Both the position numbers and the translations under genes were made by a program. The notes under the pieces were generated by a model. That model made no database searches. It was not told where the DNA came from and saw only the letters and a list, made by a program, of their open reading frames with translations. Below, piece after piece: positions 30,701-36,294 of a stretch of 64,000 nt of DNA. The stretch covers positions 1-64,000 of the forward strand of contig CALVUJ010000023.1 in assembly GCA_944363575.1 (NCBI GenBank). The letters run 5' to 3'. This stretch comes from an uncultured Bacilli bacterium (lineage in GTDB: Bacteria; Bacillota_I; Bacilli_A; RFN20; DUOF01). Position 1 is the first letter of the stretch, and each line of letters starts with the position of its first letter.

Positions 30701-30763
30701 AAAAGAAAACATTAATAACAACGAAAAAAATGTTCTCTTTATTAATTTATTAATAAAATGCAT
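18704..30763 (-). CDS. Giant secreted, membrane-anchored surface protein with Ig-like repeats
   Basis: 4019 residues. The N terminus is a signal peptide (KLIKRTFFSLLLMFSFFVFC, cut probably near KAQ). Residues about 140-560 contain repeated strands of the type GYIVAFN...YIAGEY, suggesting a beta-propeller-like region. From about 915 onward there are at least twelve Ig-like repeats. They are marked by [IV]D-x-x-[AKLN]P (IDRTAPIV, IDKTAPSVV, IDREKPTIDF, IDNTAPTY, IDKIAPNITV, IDNEKPKIKV) and by D-x-A/S-GN before the next domain. Tyr-rich hairpin modules interrupt them. Residues about 3991-4011 are a membrane segment (GWSLIFISSAGLIFIGLKVV) followed by KKKVKVLK. There is no LPXTG motif. About 58 Cys occur, mostly in close pairs. 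The likely role is adhesion or cell-surface architecture, by inference from domains; partners are unknown. Confidence 0.85.
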   Translation of the reverse strand: MHFINKLIKRTFFSLLLMFSFFVFCEGENIKAQTCSISLNDGNEYLVLNTSSGWTDSGVMVICDGVSETNVSVQINNGTALETSNSGIGIANDAVRNAGFYKIKYYLTSDPSVSITRNIRVLPYNLNDSRRIWLGANEEASSAENDAFNKVIAGSHGYLAVGNLGTKGYIVAFNLRGEYLWQYEIENAKINDIIYSSSKRYYIAGEYTNSTSAVVGFVKLIQLMEQSGIEDEYVTGTISSTTGTIAEISEMTNVKKMVISGNYLLGVGYKEENNVRIGKIVRLTINGNELVSEQIATPTGTINSQYNSLITISDGSISKLVAVGSTNIQNYAGAEGGLITVCSVEAFECTNQDPYLYLNNNGATTTITSFNDIIQYGSNYLVVGQSRIDRVNGSSINYNSGVEDSLYVFMSGEFIIVDIKLSGTSSEDNLLSIKNIEGNSFVAAGNRASAGYYSVITIEESTIQISEYTIAGNLGVEIQDVIVKKEADGEIHYLFVGTTQSNSIEAIVTENKGGQDSLLVIVDTTELANYENLNIVQNTVICNDGSQVCTGENILEEYHLIYGSQKVGFPSTVTLDSTIITQYSTYHRFENALGMTFILGRNVDITEGLIPEDIVIEEMGIDKWYLYSRVQQIGDNVAGATRKELWEEYYYPVENNQLKEPGTTYYILNAEGNFVIDERTNTYTSSNYIKLEGEPQLTTAAFQSIEKAQEFAILQEFARIALVKGKYNYISSGITAFRGETARLSNLNYYFVYYIDLKFSNGECRTLNGELSGNCTQYTGFAFASLSRIKEVATLIVEEYNYFVSESNNRYQGNVSLPSTEYFKEEMTTIKYMQNFSINVPANIYLVVDYYAIDNYEFSSTASTSYKTFDTATLVSFATNGTYIDEGKYTIRYCSNYLNEETRKCGAEATFIIDRTAPIVKYSLVSGPTGEIITSISKDNPLKISTTMDITSILDIDPYAYTMIEGKKYYLTCNSLINSSSCLENIDEYIKRTFEHDSEKPNNIYEIHVYDRTGNKIDAYLQIGKAKPTVSVIDNESESFTLVIDFYDKNEIDSLVIAYTKSEACDKCADTTTISEAIMNYIEILTAINEAELKKAEADDEYIPEITYSISLPFILTKTNLDNTTTGGLSIPVYEMDEENNYVLKEGENQIFNISKGLYKITLGDTFNNISETYGGIGLEKAESDIYINADESHIESIETITSKLPKLEVGTNTGNVFLARVPDTYAYEDMIPSELRNGFDGGMFFTNQFIYIKLKINAFSVIQLSRATYLNNVGNYRNNETTNLSCMFVLYGVNVSVGNLPECTKQLKATTSGYASTDTNPTINDAAEELATEGIYVVGREGDYLYVAFTQDGTYRVHSEILVEVQIEGESYDYVALPVEHSFTIDTVSPKIDFELTCDEDRECNGIKAQDQYTNTGENPDFVTLTNIGSYNMRLLLTNEMLFYKDASGQNQGSINRLLVFKINDGDVYNAFSYSKEYSFGGNYIEFSDSGDYTIVFLDAVGNETVYKFTIDKTAPSVVEIKDINDKPLGEYQQYVNIKLTIQERSFLTDRDDNMLTIIYSINEKTVSIGIARDNTNENKCIISGDVDDPIVCLVNEDGVTVSFVITFNEEERLTGLQTLDLTIRDYFGNEVNLKQDFEFDNQNPYIYYDSSYTPITNFGAGVSTDDMDKMLSTPADSSLGIFDCSDSETLISGKVICKDTPEKAGMDNKIVIESFEAMRVAYNNYIRNINGTYSIVDNGTYVEPNVNLYKRVYTMFGSANDLQAAKDGETNIYTKGKYIRVYNNEYINPNISYYYMSGSTYVEVSIQDMYTNTATYNTYTDEMACGANHQCLLYLKYMNSGHFTSEDQYFTYSSSDYTLVEDKSAIDNTQYTSYYYETNNYASDSGKYLPALTLKNSCISVNNGNCVMVSDNRVKLNSFDGNSITYYNFVYKSEEETSSLVRKITLQDNTEKDAVLDNRIWQIAKNSANEEVRFAFGLASELGRPIIFRAKDGAGNTASNYLETVIRVTDEIGPEITNGYSIKYEKDESGGTTLNNYVQVTKYYKVVNKEGLSCNNDNKYYTYNGEGYTEVACSDDTIDDRYYVGVTVYEKVEDGLTKEDGTTYYKAETVDLEGNYITKENIVIEFSEPIYKVECTYYDSNLNQIRDCSFHNTEFDYREDKKSFSLVYEKEGEYYVNYNITVYDFSGNSLKINHLFIDREKPTIDFNEGVEEDEYIEAKYGDSSSPSDGYDSDYITGGFKNETTSIDNINNKINEIGVSSLVDNTFRYEIKYYKFNHNITFGNYTLNNGVFTIVSDGSTKDSNTKYYILIKKPTDYILKGNSGTCIGDYCYIIDDSNYYPSLLTNASYWEEQEVIVNDKVGVYKIEYRVIDRSGNVSDTIYKTVYITDTTAPILKVNDEIKSKEEIYGAHNKITISVDNEYEAVYYRYTCSDGSVTCELPTEIFSGSNSNLTLSVENITNNFSVTNDKNAGVYKIYFHDKGSYIKSSINIDGTVDDIMTLKYNYVEYSYIIDLTKPAFYINALVDDNGKLYYEVSTSEEAQFYCIKTGGDEVYSLCENLLTGNPTLETGGDSIIYSIKNGKDETIYEIKYTKVPEAETKYFYNTYYKLDVDGNLVAYEPGATYEEDNVYLVTSIILRFREDGEYQIKAVDKAGNETGRITGSGTQENSSSFTIDNTAPTYNKEQISATGANYWFSVPSGVINSGNMNYITSITQDLTGNSYNILGSGLNNDFFYAFATRAEAKMFLTTIYAKHIDAQEDNNCNNGQGFSYSYYNPAGQGSITTTCFVGTDNKTNKDMANEEMATNLFDAIIFPTFSGNLLFGDSAIMQKACDSSVSENCLTNEDMYKFIYLKIEGTTKTVVETCTESDEVKCIKVNVKITNVNDKKITLEIKGENTADTSKITAYNGASSTEYTSSSTIDLNTGQYYIFEEIDTGVEYINYKTEGGSSNISHYNSTYYAVYVDNADPIAIYSKENETINSTNLINTDGFGNVKTNVEQYSLIIKNNGESENDFMKKYEIHKNENEVYSYLRLVINGVYHNINDYIVLDSDSGSYYFEIPLAEEAFTIIEIYDRAGNKTYIEVSRSQTAPSIDITYSGEGKDQTVTLILEDSELTKIKTEEIVIKYSNDGSNYLEDQTGDIKEALLCVAGSNGCLNTGPIDGKNSYTAVIDSSKKLFGFFYISLKDDHGNTNELKFIYNPVDLSANYNGSYKYITPNMDEEYRMTANDSLKVSWNNEDNYILLYKQNESGFEIVCNTKEMNNSNISLCGENENNKVEPQFVEGTYTNSILTYVDEGKYKVEIINRESERISAMCINSEDNSLKEECQNIKAYVDNVIAYQTKKQEVSSIYETITYYLFDIDKTLPNYDISDFVVRLPSGSVGFENNNEYTNAEITIKWREPLIKLEFECEYIDDENTPDIDESELPCNGNNTGFSKDNKEYTFKIQDKKSTRYSFWFEDYAGNTTIANKISFTIMVVLPEIEVHELDDNGVIIQDSIVTPGKKIKNNAKLICYFESVTSNCDIYNIKVYKFTGSGYQEIVLRDPTVVSESYETRYKYVVSIKGVDGYIYENLATELEFTIDKIAPNITVEGNQEELYGFYKGEVRILIDSNGEGTIYNQCVVTGVDEYGDNTYSCSVTPVVESFTSNYTLSETGSYMIIARDEVGNITTGREIKYITIDNEKPKIKVTVSNEYVTYGLSEKGYTNADKVLVESVDNNEGNYFMYRKMKADGTYDEWITQTSSSLEIIDEGYYEVKPVDAVGNEGLERHFIIYRQAPKYYIYVNNKLNVINDIITEDTFITWDEPKNELVAPIIKVTLNGKPYQKRTVLNETGEYVFNFTDLAGNSITHKLTINKSDSICLDNVKLVPNKQYLFPVDNIALNGGEGYEFKKDDVIVFATPTNYYGSNPECAQGVLCYKSLDKSAYILIDDGTAKYINQNKNVIITISDEHKNQINQAGGFVYAIIVNKNVAKEQLGFEIGENFFTKDPLGWSLIFISSAGLIFIGLKVVVFKKKVKVLK

Positions 30764-30791
30764 ACTACCACGCCTTTCAATACACGATTTA

Positions 30792-30820
30792 ATTGTAAAT
30801 TAATTAAATTTTTTATTCAA
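30792..30820 (-). promoter_or_regulatory. Promoter of the giant surface protein gene
   Basis: On the minus strand TTGAAT (30815-30820) and TACAAT (30792-30797) are 17 bases apart, 29 bases upstream of the start codon. An AAAGG ribosome binding site lies between. Confidence 0.6.
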
Positions 30821-30853
30821 TAATTACGGCCATATAATGTTTATAAATAGTGA

Positions 30854-30883
30854 TTGACTTTCTTTTTCTTGCTAATTTATAAT
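30854..30883 (+). promoter_or_regulatory. Promoter of the frameshifted gene
   Basis: TTGACT (30854-30859) and TATAAT (30878-30883) are separated by 18 bases. An AAGGTGG ribosome binding site (30891-30897) and an ATG at 30903 follow. It is divergent from the promoter of the giant gene. Confidence 0.65.
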
Positions 30884-30902
30884 TACTTGTAAGGTGGTTA
30901 CG

Positions 30903-31527
30903 ATGTATTTAAGCGAAAAAGAGAGATTGAAAATGATTGAAAAAGCGCTTTTTTCTAACGGGTTAACCTTTAAAAATATGTCTTTTTTATTTAATAGAAA
31001 AATGTTCAATTCTTCAATTTTATTAAATGAAAGAAAGTTTGGATCTTTAACAAATGAAAGTGTTGCTTCTTGTTTTATTCCAACTAAGGAGAACATTGCT
31101 GTTGAAAATATTGTTGGACTACAATATTGACTCAATTAAAATTAATAATGATTTTTTATTTAAAAATAATCGTTTTGCTATTAGCAATAAATTTTGGGGG
31201 ATTAAAAATATTCCCTATTCTGATATAGAATTTATTGATAAGAAAATAAGTTCAATTTCTTTTCCTAAATTAAGTTTTGATTATTTTTTATCCGGAGATT
31301 TTGAACGCAAAAAGTTTTCTTTAAAATTTAATTGTTTTGATTATGGGAATATTGTGGTTAATAGAGAAAAGTTAAACAAGTTTATTGATGATAATGAAGA
31401 AATCTTAACTTTTAGTAATTTTTTTAATGAAATGAGTTTTAAAAATTTATCTTTTGGGGATGCTAAAAACATTATTAGTACAATGGCTAAATTAGATAAT
31501 TTGATTCTAAATAAGAGAAAATTATAA
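30903..31527 (+). pseudogene. Frameshifted gene of unknown function
   Basis: An open frame starts at the ATG 30903 (MYLSEKERLKMIEKAL) with a strong promoter and binding site. It stops at 31128-31130 after ENIVGLQY. A second frame (offset by one base, open from 31054) continues to 31527 as NIDSIKINNDFLFKNNRFAISNK... and ends in KLDNLILNKRKL. The second frame has no ribosome binding site at its first ATG (31054). Its composition is protein-like only from about 31125 on. The simplest reading is one gene of about 205 residues broken near 31080-31130 by an indel, a sequencing error or programmed frameshifting. I do not recognise the product; it appears soluble and basic. It ends one base before the convergent folD stop. 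Confidence 0.5.
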
Positions 31528-32370
31528 TTATTGTTTTCTTTTAATAAAAGATTGTACTGTTTGAGTTAGTAATGATGAAATAGTCATTGGTCCCACTCCT
31601 CCTGGAACTGGAGTATATGCACTTGCTATTTTTTCTATTCCTTCTAAATCAACATCTCCTATATTATTAGGATTATATCCTGCATCGATGATTACCGCTC
31701 CTTCTTTTATCCATTCTTTTTTTACAAATTTTGGTTTTCCTACACAAGCTACTACTATGTCAGCTTTTTTTACTAGTTTATCAATATTTTGTGTTTTGCT
31801 ATGAGCAATAGTAACCGTAGCATTTTTGTTTAGAAGCATCATGGCCATTGGTTTGCCTAAAATAGCACTTCTTCCTATAACAAGTGCTTCTTTTCCTTCT
31901 ACATCAATATGATAATGCTCTAATAGTTTCATTATTCCTAAAGGTGTTGCACTAGCATACGATTCTTCTCCCATTGCTAAAGCACCAAAGCTTGCACTAG
32001 TTACACCATCTACATCTTTATTTTTATCAATAGCATTAAAACATTTCCTTTCATCTATATGCTTAGGAACAGGATGTTGCAATAATATACCGTCTATATT
32101 ATCATCATTATTTAATTTATCAATAAGTTTTAAAACTTGTTCTGTTGTTGTCTCTTGTTTTAATTCAAATAGTAGGCAATTAACACCAATTCTTTCACAG
32201 GTAATTTCTTTCATTCTTACATATGTTTTACTAGCACTATCATCGCCAATAATAATAGTTGCTAATCCTGCTTTTTTTCCTTTTTCAACATACATTTTTA
32301 AGGTTATCTCTCTTATCTCTTGTTCTATTTTTTCAGCTAATTCTTTTCCGTTTAAAACTATTGCTTCCAT
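31528..32370 (-). CDS. folD: Bifunctional methylenetetrahydrofolate dehydrogenase/cyclohydrolase FolD
   Basis: 280 residues. YVRMKEI carries the catalytic Lys, QHPVPKHID and DVDG form the folate site, and GRSAILGKPMAMMLL is the NADP-binding motif. YTPVPGGVGPMTISSLL is near the C terminus. It interconverts methylene-, methenyl- and formyl-tetrahydrofolate. It overlaps the dus gene by 13 bases and is the last gene of a clpC-like-dus-folD unit. Confidence 0.95.
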   Translation of the reverse strand: MEAIVLNGKELAEKIEQEIREITLKMYVEKGKKAGLATIIIGDDSASKTYVRMKEITCERIGVNCLLFELKQETTTEQVLKLIDKLNNDDNIDGILLQHPVPKHIDERKCFNAIDKNKDVDGVTSASFGALAMGEESYASATPLGIMKLLEHYHIDVEGKEALVIGRSAILGKPMAMMLLNKNATVTIAHSKTQNIDKLVKKADIVVACVGKPKFVKKEWIKEGAVIIDAGYNPNNIGDVDLEGIEKIASAYTPVPGGVGPMTISSLLTQTVQSFIKRKQ

Positions 32371-33350
32371 TTTTCTTCCTCCAATTCTTTTTCATAATTA
32401 TATATTAATTTTGCAAATTCTATATATGTTTCTACTTTATTAATTTTATTTTTTAATGAAATAGAATTGGGCATTCCTTTTAGATAATAGCAAGTTAACG
32501 TTCTCATTTGCTTAATAGCTTTTTTTTCTCCCTCTATTTCACACATTTCTTTAGCATGTCTTAAACATAACTCTAACTTTTCAAAATATGTAGGATCTTT
32601 TAATCTTTCTTTTGTTTGTAAATAATGATTTATTTGCGTGAATAGCCATGGGTTTCCAATCGCTCCCCTTCCTATCATAATCGCATCACATTTAGTGTAT
32701 TCAAGCATTGCAATAGCATCATCTATTGTTTTAATGTCGCCATTACCAATAATGGGAATACTAACTATTTCTTTGGCTTTTTTGATGTATTCTAGTTGAG
32801 GTTTTCCTCTATATAATTGACTTCTTGTCCTTGCATGTATGCAAATAGCTTGTACACCTGCTTTTTCTAGCATTTTTACTGTTTCTAAGACATTAATATT
32901 GCTCTCATCATAGCCTAATCTAATTTTCGCAGTAACGGGTTTTGTACTTGCTTTTACGATTGCTTCTATTTTATCTTTTGTATCTTCTAAATCTTTTAAC
33001 CAATAGCTCCCTGCTTTTGATTTTAAAACTTTTAATACAGGACAACCCATGTTTATATCTAAAATATCTGCTTCTGTTTCATTTATGATTTTTACTGCTT
33101 TTACTAGATATTCTTTTTCCCCTCCAAATAATTGAATAGCAACTGGATGCTCTTTTTTATCTAGTTTTATCATTTCATAAGTATTGGCACTTTGAAAACA
33201 CAGTGCCTTATCACTTATCATCTCTGTATAGACTAAACTTGCCCCATATTCTCTAGCAATCTTACGGTATACTAAGTTAGTTATTCCCGCCATTGGAGCA
33301 CAAATAACTTTTCCTTTTATTTCTACATTTCCTATTTTCAAAACCCTCAC
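32358..33350 (-). CDS. dusB: tRNA dihydrouridine synthase, DusB type
   Basis: 330 residues. The FMN-dependent TIM barrel shows APMAGITNLVYRKIAREYGA and EMISDKA. NMGCPVLKVLKSKAG contains the catalytic Cys, then CIHARTRSQLYRG and NGDIKT, and IGRGAIGNPWLF. It reduces uridine to dihydrouridine in the D-loop of tRNAs. The start is uncertain. The frame opens with GTG at 33350, but the only purine-rich site (GTGAGGG) overlaps that codon and lies just before a TTG seven bases on. Confidence 0.9.
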   Translation of the reverse strand: MRVLKIGNVEIKGKVICAPMAGITNLVYRKIAREYGASLVYTEMISDKALCFQSANTYEMIKLDKKEHPVAIQLFGGEKEYLVKAVKIINETEADILDINMGCPVLKVLKSKAGSYWLKDLEDTKDKIEAIVKASTKPVTAKIRLGYDESNINVLETVKMLEKAGVQAICIHARTRSQLYRGKPQLEYIKKAKEIVSIPIIGNGDIKTIDDAIAMLEYTKCDAIMIGRGAIGNPWLFTQINHYLQTKERLKDPTYFEKLELCLRHAKEMCEIEGEKKAIKQMRTLTCYYLKGMPNSISLKNKINKVETYIEFAKLIYNYEKELEEEKWKQ

Positions 33351-33370
33351 CGAGATTATTTTAACATTAT

Positions 33371-35437
33371 TTAAAAAACTTCACTCTTCTTTTCTAATAG
33401 TTTTGCAATATTTTTTTTAATTTCTCTTTTAATGTAACGAGCACCGTATTTTTTTATTTCTTCTTTATTTAACATTTCTTGTAGGAATAATTCCTGATTA
33501 ATTTCAAAATTAATTTTATGATGATACTCTTTTAAATAATCAGAAGTAAGTTCTTTAACGCTATTTTCATCTAAACTATTAAAGCAAATAATTTCATCAA
33601 TTCTATTAATAAATTCTGGTGTAAAATGTTTGTTTATTTCTTTTATAACTTCGTTTTCACTATTGATTAAAGGAAGAAAGCCCATATTTTTGTTATTGTT
33701 GCTTCCTATATTAGAGGTCATGATTATAAGTGAATTGGTAAAGTCTATCTTCCTTTTTTTGGCATCGTAAAAATAGCCTTCATCAAAAATATTTAAGAAA
33801 ATGTTTAAAATATCTTTATGTGCTTTTTCAATTTCATCTAAGATAATGACAATGTGTGGATTTTTCCTTATTTTATCAATTAAAAGTGTTTGGTTCTCAT
33901 GCCCAACGTAACCTGGTGGAGATCCTATTAATTTAGATATGGTATGTGCTTCTTTGAATTCAGACATATCTATTTTTATATACGATTCTTCACTTCCAAA
34001 ATAATACTTTGCTATTTGTTTGGCTGTTTCTGTTTTTCCTACTCCGCTTGGTCCTGCAAAGAAATATACTCCTAATGGTTTATTATCTTCTATTAGGCCT
34101 TTTTCAATATAAGATAGTTGATTAATTATCTTTTCTAAAGCTTGATTTTGTCCTTTTATTTTGCTATTTAAAACTTGTTTTAAATGATCTTTTAAAATGC
34201 TTTTATTAATTTCAACATTATATAAATTTTCAATTGTTTTAATAATTGTTTTTTCATTTAATTCAGATTCATTTTCTTTTTTTGCTTGTACGCATCCACA
34301 ATCTAAAACATCTATTGCTTTATCTGGGAAATACCTATCAACAATATATTTTTTAGCTAATAAAACTATTTTTTGACATATCTCATCACTTATTTTTATC
34401 TTATGATACTCTTCGTAGTCCTTTTTTATTCCTTTTAATATCTCATAGGTTTTTTCGGCATTTGGCTCCTCTAATTTAATAAGTTGAAATCTTCTTTCTA
34501 TAGCCTTTTCTTTTTCAATTAATTTTATATATTCATCGTAAGTTGTAGCGCCTATACATCTTAAATCTCCCCTTGCTAAGTATGGTTTAAGAATATTTGA
34601 TGCATCTATAGCACCTTCTGCTCCACCTGCTCCTATAATATTGTGTATCTCATCTATAAAGATAATTGCGTTTGGTTCTTCTTTGATTTTTTTTACGATT
34701 TTTTTTAATTTTTCTTCAAATTCTCCACGATACTTAGTTCCTGCGACAATTGATGGGATATCTAATTCATACACTATTTTATTTTTTAATTCATCAATAA
34801 CCTCACCTTTTACTATTTTATAAGCAAGGTATTCTACTAGAGCACTTTTCCCTACTCCCGGTTCTCCCACTAATAATACATTAGGTTTTTGCTTTCTTAA
34901 AAGGGTGCTTGTAATTAACTCCAATTCTTGTTCCCTAGTGTACACTATCGTAGGTCTTTTTAACATTTCTTTATTTAGATTTGTTAACTCATCTATATTA
35001 TCTAGAATACTAATTTTAGTTACTTTTAAGGCGTCTTTTACAACTTTAAAATCAAAATTATGCTTTTCTAACAATTCATTTGATAAACATTCTTCTTGAG
35101 AAAATAAAGCATTTGCTAAAACTTCTACACTTACTTTTTCCTCATTTAATTTTTTAGAATTTTTAATGGCCGTTTCTAATATTTCTTTAAATGATGTGCT
35201 GTATTCCATATAAAAAGGTAAACTATCTTTTTTTTCAAAAATAGTTAGTAATTCTTTTTTTATCATTTCATAAGTTATATTTTGATTTTCTAATATTTTC
35301 TTTACTTTTGTATCTTTTATTTTTAAAAATGATAATAGTAAATGCTCGCTTCCTACACTGGTATGGCCAAAGTCAAAAGCTATAGACTCCGCAACCGCAA
35401 TTACTTTTTGAGCCTTCTCAGAAAAGTTATTAATCAT
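33371..35437 (-). CDS. ClpC-like AAA+ unfoldase, short form
   Basis: 688 residues, about 120 shorter than ClpC. The N-terminal Clp_N repeat (FSEKAQKVIAVAESIAFDFGHTS) covers about residues 1-140. The first AAA domain has GEPGVGKS and FIDEIHNIIGAGG. The second has GPSGVGKTETAK and ILDEIEKAH, then TSNIGS and a C-terminal D2-small domain. The middle domain between them is short and no UVR-type coiled coil is evident. NKNMGFLP looks like the ClpP-docking loop. It probably unfolds substrates for ClpP; adaptor contacts via the M domain may differ. AGGAGG precedes the ATG. Confidence 0.85.
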   Translation of the reverse strand: MINNFSEKAQKVIAVAESIAFDFGHTSVGSEHLLLSFLKIKDTKVKKILENQNITYEMIKKELLTIFEKKDSLPFYMEYSTSFKEILETAIKNSKKLNEEKVSVEVLANALFSQEECLSNELLEKHNFDFKVVKDALKVTKISILDNIDELTNLNKEMLKRPTIVYTREQELELITSTLLRKQKPNVLLVGEPGVGKSALVEYLAYKIVKGEVIDELKNKIVYELDIPSIVAGTKYRGEFEEKLKKIVKKIKEEPNAIIFIDEIHNIIGAGGAEGAIDASNILKPYLARGDLRCIGATTYDEYIKLIEKEKAIERRFQLIKLEEPNAEKTYEILKGIKKDYEEYHKIKISDEICQKIVLLAKKYIVDRYFPDKAIDVLDCGCVQAKKENESELNEKTIIKTIENLYNVEINKSILKDHLKQVLNSKIKGQNQALEKIINQLSYIEKGLIEDNKPLGVYFFAGPSGVGKTETAKQIAKYYFGSEESYIKIDMSEFKEAHTISKLIGSPPGYVGHENQTLLIDKIRKNPHIVIILDEIEKAHKDILNIFLNIFDEGYFYDAKKRKIDFTNSLIIMTSNIGSNNNKNMGFLPLINSENEVIKEINKHFTPEFINRIDEIICFNSLDENSVKELTSDYLKEYHHKINFEINQELFLQEMLNKEEIKKYGARYIKREIKKNIAKLLEKKSEVF

Positions 35438-35515
35438 ACTATTCCTCCTACTTTTAAATTTATGTTTATTACACTTTTAATTATGTGCTTATATTTTAAA
35501 CATAAACAAAAAGTT

Positions 35516-36250
35516 TTATTGGTATAACTTTCTTGCTACTCCTTTCGTGTCTATTCCTCCCAAACCTACGCCTTTAGAAACCGTTTTTTTTAAAACTTCT
35601 TCAACATCTATATAATTTCCTACATGGGATTTAGCAACATTTATGGCTATATATACAGGGTCTAACACATTGATATTTTGCCTAGTAGGAGAAGAAGCAA
35701 AGTTAGCTCCACTCTCAATTAGAGCTTCATAATATGATTGACATGCTCCTGCAAAAATAACTAAAGCATCTTTATCTGCTTGATATATACGTGCTTTTTT
35801 TACTGTTTGAATAAAATATTTGCTATTTTCAAATTGTTCTTTATTATCGACAACTTTATAGTTATCATGTCCTGTAATAATTAAAATGTCTGGTTTGTGT
35901 TTAACTAATAAATTAGTGATTTGGTTTGGCATCTCTTTTTCGCTCATATAGTAGCCTTGTGCTGGTATATCATATTTTATATATATATCTAAGCATTTTT
36001 TCAAATAATTTTCATCTCCATCTAAATGCAAAACACACCCATTTATGAGTTTAGAATTGCGTGAAAACTCTAATTCAATTTGTTCTTGAACAGTTTCTTT
36101 TTCATATAATTTTAAATCGCTTAAAGGAGCATCTGCACTTAACCTTACGCATTCTCCTTTTAAAAAAGCTACATTGTTTTCTATTTTTACAATTTTAAAA
36201 ACTACATCATGATTATATTTATACCTAGTTACTAAATCTCCTGTTTTCAT
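35516..36250 (-). CDS. yabG: Sporulation-specific cysteine protease YabG
   Basis: 244 residues. The pattern GDLVTRYKYNHDVVFKI, LHLDGDENYLKKCLDIY, KPDILIITGHDNY, VIFAGACQSYYEALIESGAN and FASSPTRQNI matches Bacillus YabG throughout, including the GHD and GACQS blocks thought to carry the catalytic His/Cys pair. YabG processes spore coat proteins. It is close to the Bacillus context tatD-rnmV-rsmA-yabG, but here an MBL hydrolase gene is inserted after rsmA. It is shorter than the Bacillus protein by about 45 residues, mainly in the linker after residue 55. Confidence 0.9.
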   Translation of the reverse strand: MKTGDLVTRYKYNHDVVFKIVKIENNVAFLKGECVRLSADAPLSDLKLYEKETVQEQIELEFSRNSKLINGCVLHLDGDENYLKKCLDIYIKYDIPAQGYYMSEKEMPNQITNLLVKHKPDILIITGHDNYKVVDNKEQFENSKYFIQTVKKARIYQADKDALVIFAGACQSYYEALIESGANFASSPTRQNINVLDPVYIAINVAKSHVGNYIDVEEVLKKTVSKGVGLGGIDTKGVARKLYQ

Positions 36251-36294
36251 ACTAACACCTCATATTAATTTATGAAATGAAATTTTATTAGTTA

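Noticed and set aside
18690-30803. Several plus-strand open frames of 60-116 codons inside the giant gene
   Set aside because: They are antisense to a continuous 12 kb coding frame, and their sequences (Ser/Leu/Phe-rich, no binding sites) are typical shadows.
31054-31527. Separate gene starting at the ATG at 31054
   Set aside because: No ribosome binding site, and the first about 25 codons overlap a better-supported frame. More likely the downstream part of one frameshifted gene.
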